Assembly: GCA_964442135.1 (NCBI GenBank)
Contig: CAYTYN010000033.1
Span: 1-15,591 of the forward strand
DNA: 15,591 nt
From: Avanaerovorax sp964442135
GTDB lineage: Bacteria; Bacillota; Clostridia; Peptostreptococcales; Anaerovoracaceae
Reading direction: 5' to 3'
The notes under the pieces were generated by a model. The model was given only the letters and a program-made list of their open reading frames with translations, made no database searches and was not told the DNA's origin. Every line of letters starts with the position of its first letter. Position 1 is the first letter of the stretch. A program made the position numbers and the translations under genes. Shown here piece after piece: positions 6,725 through 12,590 of this stretch.

Positions 6725-7447
6725 ATGCGGGTATATAAAATGAGAGAAGCCTTACTAAATGAAATTTTTTCACAAACAGGATTGGATAGTGTAGAGATTT
6801 TAAGAAATGAAACTTTAGAAAACAAATGCTCCACATTTGATGAATTTGAGGTTGAAGAAACTGTCTGCAAAAATCCTTATGTGCAGAAAGCTTTGATGGA
6901 GGAGCTGATTTTAAAAAAGAGTTTAAAAAATACCTATGACCATGTAAGCTTGAATCACCATTTTTTCACCGGAAAACTGTTTGATTCAGAGAATTTGTTG
7001 GATACATTGGAAAAGATATATGGGCGAATTATGCCTATCAGAAAGGATGGAAAGCCGGCAGGATATTTCGTATCGGACACCTCTCCAATGGCATTAACTG
7101 TGATTCAAAAGTTGGATGCCAACGATAATTTAGATGCGTCTATTAGGCATTTCCTTTCGTTTAGCAGCGAAATGCGTTCAGGCATGAAAGATGGAAGTGC
7201 CGTGGCTATTGAAAAAATAAGCCTCACGAAAAAGAGCAGATTAAATTTATACGATAATTTTCTGGAAAAAATAATTGATAATGATTTGAATATCACAGGA
7301 CTGGCTTCTTTTTCTAACAACAGGTTAAGTGAGGGCGAATTAGAAAAAGATTTTTTCATTCAAGGACTGATTGAGCGGGGAAACAAAGTATATCTTTTTA
7401 AAGAGGAAGGCGTGGAAGTATTGCAAATATATGTAAAAAAAGCTTAA
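6725..7447 (+). CDS. Unrecognised protein in an AT-rich insert
   Basis: The 240-residue frame is open and codon-like but matches no family I know. There is no signal peptide or membrane helix. It alternates predicted helices (ALLNEIF, NPYVQKALMEELILKKSLK, ENLLDTLEKIY) and strands (RIMPIRKDGKPAGYFV, GSAVAIEKISL, KVYLFKEEGVEVLQIYV), suggesting a soluble alpha/beta protein. The paired strands KDGKPAGYFV and KVYLFKEEGVEVLQIYV vaguely recall an acetyltransferase-like sheet, which is too weak to name. Base use differs sharply from its neighbours, rich in AAA, TTA, GAT and TTT codons, which suggests transfer. The start is uncertain: ATG 6725 has GAAGGA only 2 bp upstream, and ATG 6740 (MREALLNEIF) is an alternative. 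It lies between two copies of the comEA 3' end. Confidence 0.72.
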   Translation: MRVYKMREALLNEIFSQTGLDSVEILRNETLENKCSTFDEFEVEETVCKNPYVQKALMEELILKKSLKNTYDHVSLNHHFFTGKLFDSENLLDTLEKIYGRIMPIRKDGKPAGYFVSDTSPMALTVIQKLDANDNLDASIRHFLSFSSEMRSGMKDGSAVAIEKISLTKKSRLNLYDNFLEKIIDNDLNITGLASFSNNRLSEGELEKDFFIQGLIERGNKVYLFKEEGVEVLQIYVKKA

Positions 7448-7484
7448 ATGTTTGCAGTAACGAAAGAAATACGCATATGCACAA

Positions 7485-7534
7485 GTACGAAGAAAGGAAT
7501 TTGGCTTAGACAAGCCGGATTCCTTTCTTCGTGC
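7485..7534 (+). repeat. 50-nt near-perfect palindrome (strong hairpin)
   Basis: The left arm starts at 7485 with GTACGAAGAAAGGAAT and continues TTGGCTT to 7507; the loop is AGAC (7508-7511); the right arm AAGCCGGATTCCTTTCTTCG runs from 7512, ending GTGC at 7534. All 23 positions pair, three of them as G.T. It lies 38 bp after the stop of the unrecognised gene. No T-run follows, so it is either an unusual terminator, an RNA stability element, or a palindromic DNA element of the insert. Confidence 0.8.
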
Positions 7535-7580
7535 AACAAACATGCTGTCAATCCGTGGCGAAAGTCCGCAAAGGAACGGA

Positions 7581-7807
7581 GGGCTCGACCGGTTCATCAG
7601 CGACAATCTCCTTTCAGGCCTGATAAATATTTATCGGGTAACGGCCGAGGGGCCGGATCGTCTTCCAAAGGAGTTGGACCTGCCACGGCTCAGGCCATTA
7701 TCGCATACAGAGAGGAGAACAGAAGCTTTTGCAGGAAGGAGGATATAAAAAACAGCGGAATAAGAGAGAAGACATATGAGAAAATGCGGGACAAGATCAC
7801 TGTTTGA
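7581..7807 (+). pseudogene. Decayed duplicate of the comEA 3' end (HhH domain fragment)
   Basis: Translated in pieces this reads SGLINIYRVTAEGPDRLP, then after a +2 frameshift near 7665-7675 GVGPATAQAIIAYREEN and on to EKMRDKITV and a TGA at 7805-7807. It is clearly the ComEA helix-hairpin-helix domain with substitutions such as G to R in GIG, which should harm the hairpin, and a missing Val. It has no SLBB, membrane or start region. A frame open from an ATG at 7448 runs into the tail, but its N-terminal part crosses the palindrome and resembles nothing, so I do not treat it as a gene. Many of the differences from the intact copy are silent. Confidence 0.87.
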
Positions 7808-7816
7808 TGGTATAAT
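7788..7816 (+). promoter_or_regulatory. Duplicated extended -10 promoter for the DUF896 gene
   Basis: TGGTATAAT (7808-7816) repeats the element found after the intact comEA. GGGACA (7788-7793) gives a better -35, with four matches at a 17-bp spacing. It would start transcription near 7823, about 32 bases before the DUF896 gene. Confidence 0.6.
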
Positions 7817-7854
7817 GTCCATGGCTGTAAAACGATTGAACATAGGGAGCATTT

Positions 7855-8088
7855 ATGGTAACTAAGGATAAAATCGACAGGATAAACGCCTTAGCCCGTA
7901 AGGCGAAAAGTGAAGAAGGACTTACTGAGGCGGAAAAGGAAGAGCAGCATATCCTGAGGAGAGAGTATATAGATTCATTTAAAGCCAATCTGAGAACTCA
8001 GCTGGATAACATCCGGTTCATCGAGGATGAAAAGAGGTCTGCGGGGGAAGACCTGTCCGAAGACGTAATAATCATCGAAGAGGATTGA
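7855..8088 (+). CDS. DUF896 family small protein (YnzC-like)
   Basis: The 77-residue protein has the DUF896 core: KIDRINALARKAK, then GLTEAEKEEQ, LRREYIDSFKANLRTQLDNI. The known fold is a small helical hairpin with an unstructured, here acidic, tail (EDLSEDVIIIEED). In Bacillus the relative YnzC lies in an SOS-regulated operon, but no function is firmly established to my knowledge and no LexA box is visible here. AGGGAG (7843-7848) lies 6 bp before the ATG. It stands between the comEA pseudogene and iscS, probably expressed from the promoter at 7788-7816. Confidence 0.93.
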   Translation: MVTKDKIDRINALARKAKSEEGLTEAEKEEQHILRREYIDSFKANLRTQLDNIRFIEDEKRSAGEDLSEDVIIIEED

Positions 8089-8103
8089 TGTTGCAATATC
8101 GTG

Positions 8104-8131
8104 TTTAAATTCATACCCTCTCAGGTATAAG
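8104..8131 (+). promoter_or_regulatory. Promoter and candidate operator for iscS-iscU-mnmA
   Basis: TTTAAA (8104-8109, 4 of 6 matches) and TATAAG (8126-8131, 5 of 6) are 16 bp apart. The dyad ATACC (8113-8117), 6 bases, GGTAT (8124-8128) sits in the spacer and overlaps the -10 box, as a repressor site would. An Rrf2/IscR-type regulator would be a logical user, but no such gene is in the window and I do not recognise the exact consensus. Confidence 0.42.
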
Positions 8132-8153
8132 AGTATAGAAGGAGTTGATGAAT

Positions 8154-9323
8154 ATGAGAAAGGTTTATATGGACTATTCCGCAACCACTCCGGTTAAGGA
8201 AGAGGTTCTCAGGGAAATGATACCTTACTATACAGAAAATTTCGGAAATCCGTCAAGCCTCTATACGCCGGGCCTTACCGCAAAGGATGGCATGGATAAA
8301 GCCAGGGGGCAGGTAGCGTGCCTGATAGGCGCTAAACCTGAAGAGATATATTTCACAGGCTGCGGCAGTGAATCCGATAACTGGGCTATATTTGGAGTTG
8401 CGGAAAAGCTTAAGGATAGGGGAAACCATATCATAACCACTATGATAGAGCATCCTGCGGTTATAAGGACCTGCGAATATATTGAAAAGCACGGATATGA
8501 TGTTACTTATCTGGCTCCTGAGCCAGACGGAAGGATACTTCCCGAAACCCTTGAGAAGGCCATAACGGACGGTACTGTTTTAATCAGCATAATGCTGGTC
8601 AACAACGAGGTGGGCACCATCGAGCCTGTTAAAGAGCTCGCTGCTGTGGCTAAATCCCGAGGCATAATCTTCCACACCGACGCAGTTCAGGCGCTTGGAA
8701 ACGTGCCTATCGACGTCAGCGACATGGGGGTTGACATGATGTCTCTGTCGGCTCATAAGATATACGGACCTAAGGGCGTAGGCGCCCTTTACATAAGAAA
8801 GGGCCTCAGATTTCCTAACCACATATTCGGGGGTGGTCAGGAGATGGGAAGACGAGCCGGAACAGAGAATACGGCAGGCATCATCGGCTTTGGAAAAGCC
8901 GCAGAGCTTGCGAGGGAGTCACTGAAGCGGCATATAGCCCATTCGGAAAGCCTGAGAAACAGGCTGGTAGAGAGAATAACCTCTGAAATACCTGATACCT
9001 ATGTGAACGGTTCTATGGAGCACAGGCATCCGGGGAACGCCAATATAACCTTCAAATACATAGAAGGTGAATCCATACTGCTCCTGCTGGATGCTTGCGG
9101 CATAAGCGTTTCTACCGGATCCGCATGTTCTTCCAAATCCCTTAAGCCTTCCTATGTTCTCGAGGCTCTGGGCGTTCCGGTGGAAATGATTCACGGAACG
9201 GTAAGGTTCACGGTGGGAGATTTTACCACTGAGGAAGATATAGACTATGTGGTAGATAATCTGAAGAAGATAGTGTCAAAACTGAGAGAACTGTCTCCGG
9301 TAAGCGCCGAGAAAGGATGGTAG
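8154..9323 (+). CDS. iscS: Cysteine desulfurase, IscS/NifS type
   Basis: This 389-residue PLP enzyme takes sulfur from cysteine as a protein persulfide for Fe-S clusters and tRNA thiolation. It shows the start VYMDYSATTPV, H100 in IEHPAV stacking on PLP, N-E-V-G-T (151-155), D176 and Q179 in HTDAVQA, PLP lysine K202 in SLSAHKIYGPKG, RAGTENT (234-240), and catalytic C325 in STGSACSSKSLKPSYVLEALG, the flexible-loop form of group I enzymes. Three starts are in frame (TTG 8145, ATG 8148, ATG 8154). I chose 8154 because AAGGAG (8139-8144) is 9 bp away and MRKVYMDYSATTP matches the family. The next gene starts 5 bp after the stop, or overlaps it if 9317 is used. Confidence 0.96.
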   Translation: MRKVYMDYSATTPVKEEVLREMIPYYTENFGNPSSLYTPGLTAKDGMDKARGQVACLIGAKPEEIYFTGCGSESDNWAIFGVAEKLKDRGNHIITTMIEHPAVIRTCEYIEKHGYDVTYLAPEPDGRILPETLEKAITDGTVLISIMLVNNEVGTIEPVKELAAVAKSRGIIFHTDAVQALGNVPIDVSDMGVDMMSLSAHKIYGPKGVGALYIRKGLRFPNHIFGGGQEMGRRAGTENTAGIIGFGKAAELARESLKRHIAHSESLRNRLVERITSEIPDTYVNGSMEHRHPGNANITFKYIEGESILLLLDACGISVSTGSACSSKSLKPSYVLEALGVPVEMIHGTVRFTVGDFTTEEDIDYVVDNLKKIVSKLRELSPVSAEKGW

Positions 9324-9328
9324 ACTAT

Positions 9329-9781
9329 ATGGGATTATATAACGATACTGTAATGGACCATTTCATGAATCCGAGAAACGTAGGTGAAATGGAAAATCCT
9401 GACGGAGTGGGAACCTATGGAAGCCCTGTCTGCGGAGATATGATGCAGATCCAGATTAAAGTGGAAGATGAAATCATAAAGGACGCCAGGTTTAAGACGT
9501 TCGGATGCGGCAGCGCCATTGCTTCCTCCAGCATGGCCACGTCGATGATAATCGGAATGACTGTCGATGAGGCTTTGGCTGTCTCCAATAAGCAGATCAT
9601 AGAGGAGCTAGGCGGACTTCCTTCGATAAAGGTGCACTGTTCGGTTCTCGCCGACCACGCCATCAAGGCAGCCATTTACGATTACGCCAAGAAGAACGGC
9701 AAGACCTATGCCGGTCTGGAGGGGTTCGACCCTGATGCTGATGAAGATGATCATGAACACGAAGCATGCGGAGAAGAATAA
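9329..9781 (+). CDS. iscU: Fe-S cluster assembly scaffold IscU/NifU-like
   Basis: The 150-residue scaffold receives sulfur from IscS and iron to build [2Fe-2S] clusters. It has the family start LYNDTVMDHFMNPRNVGE, cluster ligands C35 (with D37, in SPVCGD), C60 (in FGCGSAIASSS) and C104 (in KVHCSVLADHAIKAAI). The tail (about 132-150) is acidic with extra histidines and a cysteine (DEDDHEHEACGEE), absent from short IscU proteins and possibly metal-binding. The start is 9329: AGGA at 9314-9317 is 11 bp away, while the in-frame ATG 9317, which overlaps iscS, has no room for a ribosome site. It lies directly after its partner iscS. The mnmA reading frame begins inside its 3' end. Confidence 0.95.
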   Translation: MGLYNDTVMDHFMNPRNVGEMENPDGVGTYGSPVCGDMMQIQIKVEDEIIKDARFKTFGCGSAIASSSMATSMIIGMTVDEALAVSNKQIIEELGGLPSIKVHCSVLADHAIKAAIYDYAKKNGKTYAGLEGFDPDADEDDHEHEACGEE

Positions 9782-10826
9782 AGTAATGCTGGGACTTAGC
9801 GGCGGTGTTGACAGCACCGCCGCTGTTTTGCTGCTTCAGGAAAGGGGATATGATGTAATCGGTTATCACTTTGACGTTACGGGAAGGGGAGACGAAGGCA
9901 GAAGGGGCGCACTGGCTGCGGGGGAGCAGCTGGGCATACCCGTCATATGTGAAGACGTATCTGAGGAGTTCGAAAGCATTGTCATAGAGGATTTCTGCCG
10001 CCAGTACATGGCGGGGAGGACTCCTAATCCATGCGTGATCTGCAATCCCGCCGTTAAGTTCCGCAAGCTGATGGAGGCTGCTGACAGGGAGGGGGCCTAT
10101 TACATTGCCACAGGTCACTACGCATCTGTGGTTCATAGTGACAGCCTTGACGCCTTTGTCATAGAGAAGGGCGCTGATTTTAGAAAGGATCAGTCTTACA
10201 TGCTCTACCGCTTAGGCCGGGACGTACTTTCCAGGCTCATACTTCCCCTGGGGCAGATAGACTCTAAGGATCGTGTACGCCGTCTCGTGAGGGAAAATCG
10301 TGTCTTTAACGCGGATTCCCCCGACAGCCAGGAGATCTGTTTTATAGATGATGGCATCAGCTACAGAGATTACCTTAAGGCCAGGGGATATTCCGGTGAG
10401 AAGGGGAATTTCATCGATTCAAACGGGAACGTGCTTGGCGAGCATCAGGGTGTGATCAACTACACCGTAGGACAGAGAAAGGGTCTGGGAATAGCTCTGG
10501 GAAGGCCTGCCTTCGTGGTCGGGATAGATTCGGAGAAAAAAACGGTGACACTGGGCAGTAATGATGACCTCTTCACCGACCGGGTCAAGGCTTCTCATAC
10601 TGTATTCGCCTGTGAAAAATTCCTGCGGCAGGCGAAATCGGAATCCGGCCTGAAGGTAAAGGCTAAGATACGCTATGGAGCGAAGGCTGCCGACGCTGAT
10701 GTAAGACTTCTCCAAGGGGGAATGACGGTGACTTCATTTAGGGAGCCTCAGAGAGCCGTCACCCCGGGGCAGTCCATAGTTTTTTACGTCGGAGATATAC
10801 TTGCCGGAGGCGGGATAATAGAGTAA
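9753..10826 (+). CDS. mnmA: tRNA-uridine 2-sulfurtransferase MnmA (possibly a divergent paralogue)
   Basis: MnmA activates U34 of Lys, Glu and Gln tRNAs with ATP and inserts sulfur delivered from IscS. Visible are the PP-loop SGGVDS (16-21), GRTPNPCVICN (88-98, catalytic Cys most likely C97), TGHYA (120-124), KDQSYML (145-151), the second catalytic cysteine C196 in DSQEICFID, and HQGVINYTVGQRKGLGI (231-247), followed by the C-terminal beta barrel. The 357-residue length is usual. The segment after the PP-loop (40-60) lacks the W and CC residues common in bacterial MnmA. The start is uncertain: 9753 keeps the full first strand (KNKVMLGLSGG) but has a weak ribosome site and overlaps iscU by 29 bp. 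ATG 9786 has GGAG 8-12 bp upstream. Its place after iscS-iscU fits the sulfur relay. Confidence 0.9.
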   Translation: MNTKHAEKNKVMLGLSGGVDSTAAVLLLQERGYDVIGYHFDVTGRGDEGRRGALAAGEQLGIPVICEDVSEEFESIVIEDFCRQYMAGRTPNPCVICNPAVKFRKLMEAADREGAYYIATGHYASVVHSDSLDAFVIEKGADFRKDQSYMLYRLGRDVLSRLILPLGQIDSKDRVRRLVRENRVFNADSPDSQEICFIDDGISYRDYLKARGYSGEKGNFIDSNGNVLGEHQGVINYTVGQRKGLGIALGRPAFVVGIDSEKKTVTLGSNDDLFTDRVKASHTVFACEKFLRQAKSESGLKVKAKIRYGAKAADADVRLLQGGMTVTSFREPQRAVTPGQSIVFYVGDILAGGGIIE

Positions 10827-10899
10827 ATTCAGATGTGCATTGGTGGAGGCGATACAAGGTGTTGCTTCCATTTTTAATGTTTAATCTCAAGGGGATATA

Positions 10900-10908
10900 T
10901 GGTATACT
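10900..10908 (+). promoter_or_regulatory. Extended -10 promoter next to the phosphohexomutase start
   Basis: TGGTATACT (10900-10908) is an extended -10 box with 5 of 6 matches in the hexamer. The -35 at 17 bp (TTTAAT, 10880-10885) is weak. Transcription would begin near 10915, right at the ATG at 10916, which would give a leaderless or nearly leaderless mRNA. Confidence 0.45.
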
Positions 10909-10915
10909 TGAAGCT

Positions 10916-12571
10916 ATGAAAAATGTTGAACTCCATGAAAAATCAGTATCTGAATACGAAAGATGGCTGAGAAATACTGCCGGTGACGAGGCCTTTCACC
11001 ACAGTCTCATTGCCCTTTCAGATGAGCCTGAGGAGCTGACGGAAAGCTTCTATAAGTCCCTAACCTTCGGCACCTCCGGAATACGGGGAATATTAGGGCC
11101 GGGTACTAACAGAATGAACGCCTATGTAATAAAGAGAGCCACTATGGGACTGGCAGAATACCTTTTGTCATCCACAGGCTCTCCTCGGGTTGTCATTTCC
11201 TACGATAACAGGGAAAAGTCTGAGGAATTCGCAGGGATAGCAGCAAAGGTTCTTTCTGCCGCCGGAATCAAGGTATACATATTTCCTGTCCTCACTCCTG
11301 TCTCAGTCCTTTCCTTTGCCGTAAGGCGCCTTAGGTGCGACGGTGGGATAATGATTACCGCCAGCCACAATCCGAGGATTTTCAACGGATACAAGGTATA
11401 CAACGGGGAAGGATATCAGGTTACAGGAAAGACCTGCGGGGATATTCAGCGAAGGATAGAGTCTGTAGATTACTTTGACAAGATTCCTCTCTCGGAGGAA
11501 AACATAGAGATTCTCGATGAAAGGATGGGAGAGCTTTTCAAGGAGAGAATACTGGCGGAAATGCCGTATAATAACGAGAATATCGAAGTAAACGGCAGGC
11601 TCAAGGTGGTATATACTCCTCTGAACGGAAGCGGAGGGCCTTACGTCACAGACCTGCTCAGGCGCTCCGGATTCAAGCAGGTATATCAGGTTCCGTCGCA
11701 GAAGGAGCCTGACAGCCGGTTTATCACCTGCTCCGTGCCTAACCCGGAAAAGATAAGCGCATATAACGAGGCCTTCAAGGTGTTAGACGAAGTCGACGGC
11801 GATATTATAATCGCCACTGATCCCGACGCTGACAGAGTAGGAGTCGCAATCATCCACGAAGGGACTAAAACCCTTATAAGCGGAAATCAGATGGGGATTC
11901 TCATGCTGGATTACCTTACAAAGTTTAAGAAGATACAGCCGGGAGCCTTCATCGTCCGAAGCATAGTTTCCACCCCTTTGGTGGATAAGATCGCAGAAAG
12001 AAACGGATTGAAGGTCATCAGGACGTTGACCGGATTTAAATACATAGGTGAGATCATTTCGGAAAAGGACTTGAGTGATGATTCGTCGCCGTATTATTTC
12101 GGCTTTGAAGAGAGCTGCGGATTCCTTGCCTCGCCGTTCATAAGGGATAAGGACGGCATCAGCTCGGCCCTTCTCATCGCCGAGATGGCGGCGTATTATA
12201 AGGAAGAGGGAAAGGATCTCATGGACAGGCTTATGGAGATCTACGGTGAATACGGCCCTTGTTTCGACAGAAGCACCGGCTACCCTTTTGATGGACTGGA
12301 GGGGGAGGAAAAACGGCATCAGATCATGGAATACTTCAGAGGAGACCACATGGATTTCGACGAAGTCGCCGTAACCGCAAGGATCGACTATCTAAAGGAC
12401 GATACGGGACTTCCGAAATCCGACGTTATCGAGATCACCTTCGACACCGGGGAGCAGGTCATAGTCAGACCGTCCGGAACCGAACCCCTTATAAAGATAT
12501 ATCTTTTCGTAAAAAGCCCGTCTTCTCCGGCGGCTCTGGCCGTGAAGAAGGTAATGGGCGCTTTTCAATAA
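10916..12571 (+). CDS. Phosphoglucomutase/phosphomannomutase (alpha-D-phosphohexomutase)
   Basis: The 551-residue enzyme interconverts hexose 1- and 6-phosphates (glucose or mannose), feeding cell-wall and polysaccharide precursors. It has all four family signatures: the N-terminal FGTSGIRG (51-58), the phosphoserine loop TASHNP (148-153, S150), the Mg loop DPDADR (302-307), the sugar loop GFEES (396-400) and the phosphate loop RPSGTEP (518-524). The length matches the long PgcA-like Firmicutes form. The start is uncertain. I chose ATG 10916 because YERWL near the N-terminus fits the family. An earlier GTG at 10859 has GGAGG (10845-10849) 9 bp before it and would add a hydrophobic 19-residue extension. 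Stop to alaS is 19 bp. Confidence 0.93.
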   Translation: MKNVELHEKSVSEYERWLRNTAGDEAFHHSLIALSDEPEELTESFYKSLTFGTSGIRGILGPGTNRMNAYVIKRATMGLAEYLLSSTGSPRVVISYDNREKSEEFAGIAAKVLSAAGIKVYIFPVLTPVSVLSFAVRRLRCDGGIMITASHNPRIFNGYKVYNGEGYQVTGKTCGDIQRRIESVDYFDKIPLSEENIEILDERMGELFKERILAEMPYNNENIEVNGRLKVVYTPLNGSGGPYVTDLLRRSGFKQVYQVPSQKEPDSRFITCSVPNPEKISAYNEAFKVLDEVDGDIIIATDPDADRVGVAIIHEGTKTLISGNQMGILMLDYLTKFKKIQPGAFIVRSIVSTPLVDKIAERNGLKVIRTLTGFKYIGEIISEKDLSDDSSPYYFGFEESCGFLASPFIRDKDGISSALLIAEMAAYYKEEGKDLMDRLMEIYGEYGPCFDRSTGYPFDGLEGEEKRHQIMEYFRGDHMDFDEVAVTARIDYLKDDTGLPKSDVIEITFDTGEQVIVRPSGTEPLIKIYLFVKSPSSPAALAVKKVMGAFQ

Positions 12572-12590
12572 AGAACCAGGAGGAAATGTA

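Noticed and set aside
7448..7807. An open frame of 119 codons starting right after the orphan gene
   Set aside because: Its first ~70 codons run through the palindrome and the out-of-frame part of the comEA copy with no protein-like pattern. Only the last ~46 codons are meaningful, as a remnant of the ComEA HhH domain. I list it as a pseudogene.
6425..7830. Interpretation as a transposon or insertion sequence
   Set aside because: No transposase, integrase or terminal inverted repeats are visible; the flanks are direct repeats of comEA, so a recombination-type insertion fits better.
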